Shown: piece after piece, positions 1 to 8,350 of the stretch | Layout: every line of letters starts with the position of its first letter | Position numbering within the stretch: position 1 is the first letter of the stretch | DNA from: Winogradskyella sp. PG-2 | GTDB taxonomy: Bacteria; Bacteroidota; Bacteroidia; Flavobacteriales; Flavobacteriaceae | Assembly: GCF_000828715.1 (NCBI RefSeq) | Contig: NZ_AP014583.1 | Span: forward strand, 124,001 to 188,000 | Direction of reading: 5' to 3' | DNA length: 64,000 nt | Made by a program: the position numbers and the translations under genes | The notes under the pieces: model-generated | Told to the model about the DNA's origin: nothing | The model's input: the letters and a program-made list of their open reading frames with translations, nothing else | The model's database searches: none

Positions 1-114
1 ATAAATTATTAGCGATATATCTCAAAAGTACTGAAAATACGAGGAAATATAACTTAAGGATTCCTTAAAATTATTAACAAAAAGAGTGCCAAGTGGAGTA
101 TTATAAACTTAATT

Positions 115-621
115 TTAAGACGTTTGTTTCCTAAGATCTGCCATCTTAATCGCAGTAATAGCTGCTTCAGTTCCTTTATTACCGTGCTTACCGCCAGAGC
201 GATCAATTGATTGTTGTCTATTATTATCGGTGAGCACACAGAAAATTACCGGTATATCTCCCTTAAGATTTAAATCTTTAATACCTTGTGTAACACCATC
301 ACAAACAAAATCGAAATGCTTTGTTTCTCCTTGGATAACACAACCTATTACAATTATGGCATCTAACATGCCTGAATCTGCATAGATACTTTTGGACATT
401 CTGGCAGCTCCATAAGTTAGTTCAAATGTTCCAGGGACATTCCATCTAACAATATTCTCTTTTACTGCACCACAATCCATAAGTGCATCAAAAGTACCTT
501 GCCACAAACCCTCAGTAATGGTATCATTCCATTCTGAAACAACAATCCCAAACCGAAAATCTTTCGCGTTTGGGATTGTTGCTTTATCGTAGTTAGATAA
601 ATTATGATTTGCAGTAGCCAT
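115..621 (-). CDS. ribH: 6,7-dimethyl-8-ribityllumazine synthase
   Basis: This enzyme condenses 5-amino-6-ribitylamino-uracil with 3,4-dihydroxy-2-butanone 4-phosphate in the penultimate step of riboflavin synthesis, in the cytoplasm as a large oligomer. The 168-residue length is normal. The phosphate/substrate segment GTFEL (64-68) and the GETKHFDFV block (98-106), with the family's catalytic His at 102, are visible, followed by a conserved TDNN turn. It lies 3 bases downstream of the TPR membrane protein gene on the same strand, so the two are probably co-transcribed. The start ATG gives a short polar N-terminal extension before the conserved fold. Confidence 0.96.
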   Translation of the reverse strand: MATANHNLSNYDKATIPNAKDFRFGIVVSEWNDTITEGLWQGTFDALMDCGAVKENIVRWNVPGTFELTYGAARMSKSIYADSGMLDAIIVIGCVIQGETKHFDFVCDGVTQGIKDLNLKGDIPVIFCVLTDNNRQQSIDRSGGKHGNKGTEAAITAIKMADLRKQTS

Positions 622-624
622 ATC

Positions 625-1389
625 TTATAAGCTTGCTTCTACTTTTCCGATTAAAACATCTGCTTGAGTTGCCTCCGTAGATGTTGAAAATTCTGATTTT
701 ATTCTCTTAAGGTAACCTAAGGCTTTTTCATTCTGCCCTAAATCTATCGCAACACGTGCAGCCTTCATTAAATACAAAGGAGTTGTAAAATCATTCACGT
801 TTGCATTAAATGCTTTTATATAATACTCTAAAGCATCCTCATTCTGCTCTAATTGTACAAATGCATCACCAATACCACCTTTAGCAATTGGCCCTAACAT
901 TTTATCATCACTAGAAAAATCACTTAAGTATGTTACAGCGTTCTGATAGTCTTTTAAATTTAAATAAGACATACCTGCATAATAGTTTGCTAAATTAGCC
1001 GCAGGACTTCCACCATATTCATTAATAATATCTAACATTCCATATTTACCTTCACCACCATTCAATGCCATATTATATAATGAATCTGAAGAAACACCAC
1101 TTACGGCATCATCAAAATATTTCTTAGCGGTATACATTTCATTCATTGCGTCTTTAGCCTTTGGCTCAGCTACAATTTTATTGTAACCTAAATAACAAAG
1201 TACTACTAAAGCTATAGCACCTATAACACCAATGATGTATTTCTGGTTTTTAACAACCCACTCTTCGGTTTTAGAAGCACCTTCATCTAAAGTATTAAAT
1301 ACCTCAGCAGTAGTTGAGTTTTCTTCAACAACTTCTTCCTTCTCTTTCTTCGTTTTAGGTTTGTAGCCTCTTTTCTTATATGTAGCCAT
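625..1389 (-). CDS. Membrane-anchored tetratricopeptide repeat protein (YfgM-like)
   Basis: The protein has 254 residues: a charged Lys/Glu-rich N-terminus, one transmembrane helix at about 51-70, then a long helical region with TPR-like repeats (AANLANYYAGMSYLNLKDY, then QNEDALEYYIKAF, then QNEKALGYLKRI). This is the layout of the ancillary SecYEG-translocon/YfgM-type family, with the TPR domain in the periplasm acting in protein-protein contact or chaperoning. The exact partner cannot be told from sequence. It is the first gene of a two-gene unit with ribH. A perfect TAnnTTTG -7 element is found about 24 bases upstream, in the divergent spacer shared with recF. Confidence 0.8.
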   Translation of the reverse strand: MATYKKRGYKPKTKKEKEEVVEENSTTAEVFNTLDEGASKTEEWVVKNQKYIIGVIGAIALVVLCYLGYNKIVAEPKAKDAMNEMYTAKKYFDDAVSGVSSDSLYNMALNGGEGKYGMLDIINEYGGSPAANLANYYAGMSYLNLKDYQNAVTYLSDFSSDDKMLGPIAKGGIGDAFVQLEQNEDALEYYIKAFNANVNDFTTPLYLMKAARVAIDLGQNEKALGYLKRIKSEFSTSTEATQADVLIGKVEASL

Positions 1390-1412
1390 AGTTTTGTCTC
1401 TTTATGCGTGCG

Positions 1413-1420
1413 CAAAAATA
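1413..1420 (-). promoter_or_regulatory. -7 promoter element for the TPR-ribH unit
   Basis: Read on the minus strand the eight bases are TATTTTTG, an exact match to the Bacteroidota -7 consensus TAnnTTTG. It lies 24 bases upstream of the TPR gene start. No good -33 TTG is seen at the usual distance, so the call rests on the -7 box and its position. Confidence 0.4.
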
Positions 1421-1429
1421 AAATTTTTA

Positions 1430-1464
1430 TTGGGATTTAAAAGCCTATTTATTTGTTATTTTTG
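1430..1464 (+). promoter_or_regulatory. Promoter for recF (divergent)
   Basis: TTG at 1430-1432 and TATTTTTG at 1457-1464 match the Bacteroidota -33 and -7 elements. The spacer of 24 bases is a little long. The element lies 66 bases upstream of recF and faces away from the TPR-ribH promoter. Confidence 0.42.
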
Positions 1465-1529
1465 AATAAATTTTGAAGAACCACAATGCTTTGCCATAGC
1501 TCTAAAATTAGGCAATCCATTAAATTTTT

Positions 1530-2609
1530 ATGAATCTAAACTCAGTATCTTTAGTTAATTACAAAAATTTTGAAAGTCAGGTTTTCGATTTCGATGCCAA
1601 AATCAATTGTTTTGTTGGTGCAAATGGTATCGGAAAAACTAACGCTTTAGATGCCATTTATCACTTAGCATTTGGTAAAAGCTACTTCAATCCGATTGCG
1701 GTACAGAATATAAATCACAACGCAGAATTTTTTGTAGTTGATGGTAATTTTACTAAAAATGAGCGTTCAGAAAAAATTATAGTCTCTTTAAAACGAGGAC
1801 AAAAAAAAGTAATAAAACGTAATGGTAAAGCTTATGAAAAATTCAGTGAGCACATCGGTTTTATTCCTCTAGTTATTATTTCACCAGCTGATCGCGATCT
1901 TATTATTGAAGGTAGTGATACAAGACGAAAATTTATTGACAGTGTTATATCTCAGAGTGATAAAAGTTATTTAACCGAACTCATTAGTTACAATAAGGTT
2001 TTGGCTCAGCGAAATGCACTTCTAAAGTACTTTGCACTAAATAATACATTTAATGCAGATACACTCGCTATTTACAATGAACAATTACACACGTTTGGTT
2101 CGGAAATATTCAAAAAACGTGATGCTTTTTTACAAACCTTTATCCCAATTTTCAAAGCCCGTTACGAAGCTATTAGTCAAAGTAAAGAAGTCATTGATTT
2201 AAAATATAAAAGTGACTTATTTAATGGGAACCTTAATGAGCTTTTAGACACAAACCTCAATAAAGATAAAGCTTTACAATATACCAGTGTTGGTACACAC
2301 AAGGATGATATGATATTTTTAATTGATGGTTTTCCTATTAAGAAGTTTGGAAGTCAAGGCCAACAAAAGTCATTCTTAATAGCACTGAAATTGGCACAAT
2401 TCGATTTTACAAAACAACAAAGCGGAGTATCACCTATACTACTCTTAGATGATATTTTTGATAAGCTCGATGAAAACCGTGTTGCACAAATTATTAGTTT
2501 AGTAGATGATGACCATTTTGGTCAAATCTTTATAAGTGACACACATGCAGACAGAACTGAAACTATCGTAAAGCAAATACACCAATCTTATAAATTATTT
2601 AAATTATGA
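1530..2609 (+). CDS. recF: DNA replication and repair protein RecF
   Basis: RecF is an SMC-like ATPase that binds gapped DNA and helps load RecA in the RecFOR pathway. The 359-residue length is typical. The Walker A motif GANGIGKT (30-37), the signature-like GSQGQQKS segment and the Walker B ILLLDDIF (303-310), followed by DKLD, are all visible. The stop overlaps the start of the next gene by 4 bases (ATGA), so the downstream lipoprotein is translationally coupled. RecF here is not beside dnaA/dnaN but sits in the recF-lipoprotein-DUF721 run. Confidence 0.96.
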   Translation: MNLNSVSLVNYKNFESQVFDFDAKINCFVGANGIGKTNALDAIYHLAFGKSYFNPIAVQNINHNAEFFVVDGNFTKNERSEKIIVSLKRGQKKVIKRNGKAYEKFSEHIGFIPLVIISPADRDLIIEGSDTRRKFIDSVISQSDKSYLTELISYNKVLAQRNALLKYFALNNTFNADTLAIYNEQLHTFGSEIFKKRDAFLQTFIPIFKARYEAISQSKEVIDLKYKSDLFNGNLNELLDTNLNKDKALQYTSVGTHKDDMIFLIDGFPIKKFGSQGQQKSFLIALKLAQFDFTKQQSGVSPILLLDDIFDKLDENRVAQIISLVDDDHFGQIFISDTHADRTETIVKQIHQSYKLFKL

Positions 2610-3025
2610 GAAAGTATTTACCACTAATCTGTATTTTATTTTTCACTTGTTCTGAAAACCCTGAATCGTATATACAACATATTGAAGGGTATTGGGAAAT
2701 TGAAGAAGTAACACTAGCTGATGGTAGTAAAAAAGAATACAAATACAATGAAACTATAGATTACATAAGTATAAATGATAGTTTACATGGATTTAGAAAG
2801 AAGTTAAAACCTGGTATAAACGATACGTACGTCACTTCTGATGATTCTGAATCACTACAGTTAATAATTGAAGATGGAAATTTAAATGTCTATTACGATA
2901 CACCTTATGCAAAATGGAAAGAAACCATTTTAGATGCGAATCCAGAAAACTTAAAGGTAATCAATGAAAATAAGGCTGTATATTTATACAAACGCTATCT
3001 ACCTGTTAAAATAGATACTGAATAA
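2606..3025 (+). CDS. Small lipoprotein, lipocalin-like
   Basis: This 139-residue protein has a type II signal peptide with lipobox FFTC (Cys15), so it is probably anchored to a membrane after export. The mature part holds a '[13 protein letters not shown]' beginning and alternating beta segments like the lipocalin-like/DUF4923-type small lipoproteins of Bacteroidota. No catalytic motif is seen. Its start codon overlaps the recF stop by 4 bases. Function unknown; the fold assignment is inference. Confidence 0.6.
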   Translation: MRKYLPLICILFFTCSENPESYIQHIEGYWEIEEVTLADGSKKEYKYNETIDYISINDSLHGFRKKLKPGINDTYVTSDDSESLQLIIEDGNLNVYYDTPYAKWKETILDANPENLKVINENKAVYLYKRYLPVKIDTE

Positions 3026-3059
3026 TAAATTTAGATTTCCACTTTTGTGTAAAGTAAAT

Positions 3060-3356
3060 ATGGCAAAACGCAACAATCAAAATCAACCAATTCAAGATAT
3101 TCTAAAAGAGTTTGTAAAGAGAAATAACTTACAATCTGGTTTAGATAAGGTAGATGTGCGTGAGGCTTGGACCAACCTAATGGGTAATGGTGTAAATAAC
3201 TACACAACTGCTATTGAATTAAAACACGAAACACTTTACGTACAATTAAGTTCTAGTGTTTTACGCGAAGAGTTGAGTTACGGTAATGAAAAAATCGTAA
3301 AGATGCTAAATGAGTCTATAGGAAAAGAAGTTGTGAAAAAATTAGTGTTACGTTAA
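3060..3356 (+). CDS. DUF721 (DciA-like) protein
   Basis: A 98-residue DUF721-family protein. The conserved core W-x-N-L-MG, then LYVQLSSSVLREELSYG, is visible. In other bacteria DUF721/DciA proteins load the replicative helicase DnaB, and the position just after recF fits a DNA-replication role, though many Bacteroidota copies have not been tested. The reading frame is open back to a TTG at 3045, but the ATG at 3060 (MAKRNN) is the better start. One base separates its stop from the next gene's first possible start. Confidence 0.75.
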   Translation: MAKRNNQNQPIQDILKEFVKRNNLQSGLDKVDVREAWTNLMGNGVNNYTTAIELKHETLYVQLSSSVLREELSYGNEKIVKMLNESIGKEVVKKLVLR

Positions 3357-3360
3357 ATTG

Positions 3361-4074
3361 ATGCACAATACAAACCATCAAATAAACATGTCATATCCTA
3401 TTCCATGGTCTATGAGTAGAGCAGAACAAGCTACTCTTATTCAATTATTACAGACTATAAAACCAAAAACTGCTATAGAGATTGGCACTTATAATGGTGG
3501 AAGCCTTCAAGTCATTAGTGAGTTTTCAGATAAAGTTTACGCTGTTGATTTAACTCCCTCTTATCGTGACAAACGTTGTGATAATTTAACTAATGTAGAG
3601 TATCTTATTGGTGACTCTAAAACTGTTGTTCCAAAATTAGTTGACGTAATTAATAAAAATGACGAAATCGTAGAATTTGTTCTTATAGATGGAGATCATA
3701 GTTCAAAAGGTGTTTTAGAAGATATTACTAATGTGCTGAAACTTATACCAAAACAGCTAATTACTATTATTCTTCACGATAGTTTTAATCCAGCGTGTAG
3801 AGAAGGAATCAGTTTATATAACTACAACAGTAATCCATTTGTACATTATGTTGAGTTAGATTTTGTAACTGGTGCTTTTAATCATGATGGTCTTTATCGT
3901 GAAATGTGGGGAGGATTTGCTTGCATTGAAATGCAAACTAAAGAAAGAGAAACTTCAGTAACTATATCTTCTTATCAAGAAAAATTATTTAAGGTCACTT
4001 ATTACAAGTCCATTCACTTCTACAGAAAGTTCTTTTGGTTTTTAAAACCCATATATCGGATTTTTAAAAAATAG
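3361..4074 (+). CDS. Class I SAM-dependent methyltransferase
   Basis: The 237-residue protein has the Rossmann methyltransferase core: motif I AIEIGTYNGGS, then a VYAVD acidic strand-2 end, a GDS segment and LIDGDHS at strand 4, as in the Methyltransf_24 family. The substrate is unknown. The C-terminus is basic and aromatic (HFYRKFFWFLKPIYR) and could touch the membrane. It follows the DUF721 gene by 4 bases. The ATG at 3361 is preferred over the TTG just before it; ATG 3388 is an alternative. Confidence 0.75.
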   Translation: MHNTNHQINMSYPIPWSMSRAEQATLIQLLQTIKPKTAIEIGTYNGGSLQVISEFSDKVYAVDLTPSYRDKRCDNLTNVEYLIGDSKTVVPKLVDVINKNDEIVEFVLIDGDHSSKGVLEDITNVLKLIPKQLITIILHDSFNPACREGISLYNYNSNPFVHYVELDFVTGAFNHDGLYREMWGGFACIEMQTKERETSVTISSYQEKLFKVTYYKSIHFYRKFFWFLKPIYRIFKK

Positions 4075-4122
4075 TTAAGTAATTAATATTTGGTATTTTT
4101 ATAAGCAATCTAATTTCTCATC

Positions 4123-6534
4123 ATGAAGTATTTTAAACTCATTCTATCTTTTGTATTAACGATAGCTATATTTTTTGCACTGAATAACAAATTCGGATCT
4201 ATTCCTCCAATTGGAAAGTTTCTAAATCCTTACTCTGGAGTTTGGCAAAATGAAACGGACGAATCTATTACTGGAGACATCTCAATTCCTGGACTAGCTG
4301 ATAAAGTTACAGTCCATTATGATGCCCAATTAATTCCACATGTATTTGCTCAGAATGATTTAGACTTATATAGAGCACAAGGTTACTTAACGGCTAAGCA
4401 TCGTCTTTGGCAAATGGAGTTTCAGACTTATGCTGCTGCAGGTCGTTTATCTGAAATTATTGGAGAAGGTGCTTTAAACTATGACCGACAAGAACGACGA
4501 AGAGGTATGGTTTATGGTGCTGAGCAGACCTTAAAAAAAATGTCTAAAGACAAAAAAACTATGGCTATTGCTAAAGCATATGCAGATGGTGTAAATAGTT
4601 ATATAGAACAATTAGACCCAAAAGATTATCCTGTAGAATATAAACTTTTAGACTACAAACCTGAAGCCTGGTCACCAAAAAAAACAGCGCTACTTTTAAT
4701 GTATATGACCAAAATGCTAGCTGGTGGAGATGAGGACATAGAAAACACCAATGCCTTACGTCTATTTGGTAAAGAGCGCTTCGATTTATTATTTCCGGAT
4801 TTCTTTGATATTACTGATCCTGTTATTCCAAAAGAAACAGATTGGAGTTACATCGATGTTCCACAAACACCTGCACCTAATAGCGAACCTATACTAGATT
4901 CTATAGCAGAGACTATTGATAAGCCAGACCCAAATTATGGCAGTAATAATTGGGCAGTATCTGGCGAAAAGTCAACTACTGGTCATCCGATTTTAGCCAA
5001 CGATCCTCACTTAGCACTCAACTTACCATCTATTTGGTTTGTGATGCAACTGAGCACACCAAATCACAATGCTTTTGGCGCTACACTTCCTGGAGCTTTA
5101 GCTGTAATTTCTGGGTTTAATCAGTACATTGCTTGGGGAGAAACTAATGCAACAAGAGATGTTATTGATTGGTATAAAATTGAATTTAATACAGACAGAA
5201 CTCAATACAAATTTGATGACCAATGGAAAGACGTCACAGTTAGAATTGAAGACATTAAAATAAAAGGAAAAGAGAGTTATAAGGATTCTGTACTCTACAC
5301 TCATCATGGTCCTGTAGTGTATGATAAAAACTTTAAATCTAATAACGAATTATCTGGTTATGCCATGCAATGGACAGGACATATTCCTGGTAATGGCCAA
5401 CGCACATTTTTAGAACTCAATAAAGCAAAAAATTATGATGAATATGAAGCTGCTCTGCAATATTGGGTAGCACCAGCTCAAAATATAGTTTTCGCTTCTA
5501 CCGAAGGAGATATTGCGTTATGGATTCAAGGTCAATTTCCTAACAAATGGGAAGGTCAGGGTAAATTTGTAATGGATGGTAGTAAGTCTGAAAACGATTG
5601 GCAAAGTTTTATTCCACAACCTTTTAATGCCCATACCAAAAATCCTGAACGAGGTTTTGTAAGCTCTGCTAATCAGCATCCTGTAGATGAGGCTTATCCT
5701 TATTTTGTATTTAATGATGGTTATGAAACTTACAGAAACCGAGTTATCAATGACTACTTCAATTCTAAAGCTCAATTTAGTGTTCAAGATTTTAAAGATC
5801 TTCACAATAATAATTATAATCTCAAAGCCTCTGAACTTATGCCTTATATGTTAGAGACTATGGATATTTCTGGTTTAAATGCTGAAGAGCAACAAATCTA
5901 TGGTGAGGCTAAAGCATGGCAATATAATAATGATGTCGACGAAGTTGGGCCAAGTATTTGGCGCCAATGGTATGGTAAACTCTATAATATGACTTGGGAC
6001 GAATTTGATGTTGAAGACACAGCGCTAGATGCACCATTTACCTACCAAACCATTTATTTATTAAAAAATAAAGGAGATGATGTATTTATGGATATTATAG
6101 AAACACCAGAAACCGAAACCGCTAAAGACTTATTCTTATTAGCTTTTAAAGCTGCAGCAAAACGTTTAACTGAAATAAAAGCTGAAGAAGGTGATTATAT
6201 GTGGGTAAATTATAAAGCCACATATGCTGGCCATTTATTACAAGGTTTGCCAGCATTCTCTCGGGTTGATATACCAATTGGTGGTGGACGTAATATCGTT
6301 AATGCTACATCAGAAAATTGGGGACCATCATGGAGAATGATTGTAGAAATGACCTCTCCTCCAACTGCTTTAGGTATTTATCCTGGAGGGCAATCGGGCA
6401 ATCCTGGCAGTCAATACTATGATAATTTTATAGACGATTGGGCAGCTGGTAAATACCATAGTCTCAATTTTATGCAAAGCAATACCGCAACGGAAGCTAT
6501 TATTGGCACACAAACTCTAATTCCAAGCAACTAA
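4123..6534 (+). CDS. Penicillin acylase family Ntn-hydrolase
   Basis: An 803-residue precursor of the penicillin acylase/acyl-homoserine-lactone acylase family. Residues 1-20 form a signal anchor, so it acts in the periplasm. The proenzyme is expected to self-cleave before Ser274 in the GSNNW motif, which would become the N-terminal nucleophile of the beta chain; HPILANDPHL follows in the usual place. Substrates in this family include beta-lactams, N-acyl-homoserine lactones and N-acyl amino acids, and sequence alone cannot choose. Its stop overlaps the start of the next small membrane protein by one base. Confidence 0.9.
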   Translation: MKYFKLILSFVLTIAIFFALNNKFGSIPPIGKFLNPYSGVWQNETDESITGDISIPGLADKVTVHYDAQLIPHVFAQNDLDLYRAQGYLTAKHRLWQMEFQTYAAAGRLSEIIGEGALNYDRQERRRGMVYGAEQTLKKMSKDKKTMAIAKAYADGVNSYIEQLDPKDYPVEYKLLDYKPEAWSPKKTALLLMYMTKMLAGGDEDIENTNALRLFGKERFDLLFPDFFDITDPVIPKETDWSYIDVPQTPAPNSEPILDSIAETIDKPDPNYGSNNWAVSGEKSTTGHPILANDPHLALNLPSIWFVMQLSTPNHNAFGATLPGALAVISGFNQYIAWGETNATRDVIDWYKIEFNTDRTQYKFDDQWKDVTVRIEDIKIKGKESYKDSVLYTHHGPVVYDKNFKSNNELSGYAMQWTGHIPGNGQRTFLELNKAKNYDEYEAALQYWVAPAQNIVFASTEGDIALWIQGQFPNKWEGQGKFVMDGSKSENDWQSFIPQPFNAHTKNPERGFVSSANQHPVDEAYPYFVFNDGYETYRNRVINDYFNSKAQFSVQDFKDLHNNNYNLKASELMPYMLETMDISGLNAEEQQIYGEAKAWQYNNDVDEVGPSIWRQWYGKLYNMTWDEFDVEDTALDAPFTYQTIYLLKNKGDDVFMDIIETPETETAKDLFLLAFKAAAKRLTEIKAEEGDYMWVNYKATYAGHLLQGLPAFSRVDIPIGGGRNIVNATSENWGPSWRMIVEMTSPPTALGIYPGGQSGNPGSQYYDNFIDDWAAGKYHSLNFMQSNTATEAIIGTQTLIPSN

Positions 6535-6887
6535 TGAAAACGAATAGTATCAATTTTATAGCCACCATTGTTTTAGCATTTATCTTATCCTTGTTTTTGC
6601 CTTGGTGGTCTATTATGACAGCAGCTTTAGCAACGGCTTTATTTATTCCTCTTAAAAAAGCCGCTGTGTTTTTTGTACCTTTTTTAGCCATCCTCGTATT
6701 TTGGGCAGTATATAGTTTTATTTTAAGTAGTAGTAATGATTACACCTTAGCAAAACGTATATCTGAATTGTTAACATTAGGAGGAAATCCTTATGTATTA
6801 ATATTAGTTACAGGCATTGTTGGTGGTTTAGCAGCAGGTATTGCGGCTGTTTTTGGAAAGCAATTGAGTTTAGTACTTAAAAAGTAG
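6534..6887 (+). CDS. Small integral membrane protein
   Basis: 117 residues with about four hydrophobic segments (roughly 8-35, 40-65, 82-105 and the end), a Gly/Ala-rich GIVGGLAAGIAAVFG helix and a Lys-rich C-terminus. The family is not recognised. It starts in the last base of the penicillin acylase stop codon (TAATG), so it is translationally coupled to it and may assist it in the membrane; that partnership is inference. Confidence 0.6.
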   Translation: MKTNSINFIATIVLAFILSLFLPWWSIMTAALATALFIPLKKAAVFFVPFLAILVFWAVYSFILSSSNDYTLAKRISELLTLGGNPYVLILVTGIVGGLAAGIAAVFGKQLSLVLKK

Positions 6888-7011
6888 TAGAATTACGTAT
6901 ATGACACTACATTATATTTATTAATTGTTATGACAACAGCATTAGTAATAAAATGTGCTCTTACCCCGAATTATTAACAGGATATGAGTAATAAAAATTA
7001 TTATATAACGA

Positions 7012-7502
7012 GTTGTGCATAATATGAGATACCTATTTAAACGAATAATAATTCTGACTATAACTTTTATAATTGTTGGATGTCAATCAGAATCTCGAAT
7101 TGATAATTTCAATTTGGAAGTTAGAGATTTTGATGGTTCACAAGGTTATTGGTTGACTTATAAAATTAATCAGGACAGTCTAAAAATCCATTACAATTGT
7201 GACTTTGAAAATTGTAAAGACACAATTCTACACTCTATAAAACTTGATAAAATAAAAGTTCAGAAACTCTATTCATTCTTGAAAGAAAGTAGGCTTGACA
7301 CTCTCAAAAGGAAATATAGGAATGAAGGGTATGATGGACTGAATCTTCAAATCAAAATCTCTGGTGATAGTTTATATGATAAGAGAATTTCTTTGCAGAG
7401 GTACAGACATCCTGTAATAGAAAATCTGATGACTGAAATTGACAAGTCTATTGAAGTTAAAAAATATAAATACCATAGATATTAAAAAATACTATGCACA
7501 AC
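7012..7502 (+). mobile_element. Integron-cassette-like unit carrying one lipoprotein gene
   Basis: A 10-base inverted pair flanks a single gene: GTTGTGCATA at 7012-7021 and TATGCACAAC at 7493-7502. The core heptamers GTTGTGC and GCACAAC resemble the R'/R'' simple sites of integron attC elements (one position off GTTRRRY). The right copy runs directly into a long imperfect palindrome (7506-7615). One promoterless gene fills nearly the whole interval, as in a gene cassette. No integron integrase is in the window. Confidence 0.4.
7024..7485 (+). CDS. Lipoprotein of unknown function (cassette gene)
   Basis: 153 residues from the ATG at 7024, chosen because MRYLFKRIIILTITF gives a clean type II signal peptide with lipobox IVGC (Cys20); an upstream in-frame GTG lies inside the flanking repeat. 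The mature part is charged and rich in Lys/Asp/Ser, with KDTILHSIKLDKIKVQKLY and a Y-R-N-E-G-Y-D-G-L stretch; two cysteines at about 57 and 62 may pair. No known family is recognised. It is bracketed by the inverted repeat described at 7012-7502, so it was probably acquired as a unit. Confidence 0.6.
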   Translation: MRYLFKRIIILTITFIIVGCQSESRIDNFNLEVRDFDGSQGYWLTYKINQDSLKIHYNCDFENCKDTILHSIKLDKIKVQKLYSFLKESRLDTLKRKYRNEGYDGLNLQIKISGDSLYDKRISLQRYRHPVIENLMTEIDKSIEVKKYKYHRY

Positions 7503-7505
7503 ACC

Positions 7506-7615
7506 GTGTATAATTAATTGCTAGATTACAGCTGACTTACGAAAATTTCGCTGGAATTTTCTATCTGTGATTTGTTTGCTAAATTAGTTGCTTAAACGCG
7601 CAACTAACCATACAC
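7506..7615. repeat. Imperfect 110-base palindrome (attC-like)
   Basis: Nested complementary arms were found by eye: GTGTAT (7506-7511) with ATACAC (7610-7615), ATTACAG (7525-7531) with CTGTGAT (7565-7571, one mismatch) and GAAAATT (7541-7547) with AATTTTC (7555-7561). A competing local hairpin is GTTGC (7587-7591) with GCAAC (7600-7604). The single strand would fold into a long stem with bulges, as attC recombination sites do. It fills the gap between the cassette gene and the next gene. Confidence 0.5.
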
Positions 7616-7634
7616 AAAAACGCTGATCAAACAT

Positions 7635-8045
7635 TTGAAAAAAGGAATATTAAAAACATTACTCTTTTATATAATAGCATTTGGAATTGCTGGAATATCT
7701 TATCTTACCATAGGCAATCCATATAAACACGCATCTGGAGTGCATCATTTTCTTTTATTTTTAACGTTAATTGTAAGTATAGTTTGGACTTTAGCTAGTA
7801 TTGGAACGTTCTTTTTTATTAAAAAAACGAATACATTAAAAGGAATCATAATAGCTAATAGCCTATTAATATTATGTTGTATTCTATATGTGGTGATTCC
7901 CATTTATTTAGATTCAAACAAGGAGACATATATTGAATCTGACTTTGTTAGGACAGAAATCAAAGGGGATACAACACAATTATATCATAATGACAATCTA
8001 ATTTATATTAAAGTAAAAGATTCTGTAATCTTAGATTTGAGATAA
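7635..8045 (+). CDS. Hypothetical membrane protein
   Basis: 136 residues with three hydrophobic segments near residues 8-26, 40-63 and 72-93, then a C-terminal polar tail of about 40 residues (SNKETYIESDFV onward) that ends in beta-like segments. The frame has no early ATG, so the TTG at 7635 (MKKGILK) is taken as the start. The gene lies just after the attC-like palindrome and 28 bases before the small ABC module. No family is recognised. Confidence 0.5.
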   Translation: MKKGILKTLLFYIIAFGIAGISYLTIGNPYKHASGVHHFLLFLTLIVSIVWTLASIGTFFFIKKTNTLKGIIIANSLLILCCILYVVIPIYLDSNKETYIESDFVRTEIKGDTTQLYHNDNLIYIKVKDSVILDLR

Positions 8046-8072
8046 AAACCAATCGCATAGAAAACACCACTT

Positions 8073-8348
8073 TTGAGACTATTAAAAAACATATTATTAT
8101 TTCAAAGGCAGATATTTTTTGTATCCTACTTCCTCGCCATTATGGTTGGTGTTTTATTTGGAGGAGAATTAGTATTGATAGGACTTAGTTTTTTAGTCAT
8201 TGCTCCATTTGCTCAATTTTTCTTCTATGATTTAAAAAACAAAAATCAATATTATTACTACTATAACTTAGGCTTTAATAATATAAAACTTTGGGCATCA
8301 ACAATTATTATCGGTTTAATTAATCTATTGATTTTAATCCTTATATAA
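8073..8348 (+). CDS. Tiny membrane protein, likely partner of the adjacent ABC ATPase
   Basis: 91 residues with about three transmembrane segments (roughly 13-30, 33-52 and 72-91) and a run of tyrosines between the second and third (NQYYYYYNLG). The start is a TTG at 8073. The gene ends 2 bases before the ABC ATPase gene, so the pair is almost certainly co-translated. It is too short for a normal ABC permease; it could be a one-half membrane unit that oligomerises, or an accessory peptide. This role is inference from position. Confidence 0.55.
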   Translation: MRLLKNILLFQRQIFFVSYFLAIMVGVLFGGELVLIGLSFLVIAPFAQFFFYDLKNKNQYYYYYNLGFNNIKLWASTIIIGLINLLILILI

Positions 8349-8350
8349 TT

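Noticed and set aside
54..68. Palindrome TTAAGGATTCCTTAA as terminator for ribH
   Set aside because: The arms meet with a one-base centre, so it would not form a stable hairpin with a proper loop, and no T-tract follows on the minus strand.
6888..7011. Small gene or RNA before the cassette-like element
   Set aside because: No open frame or stable hairpin was seen; only AT-rich sequence.
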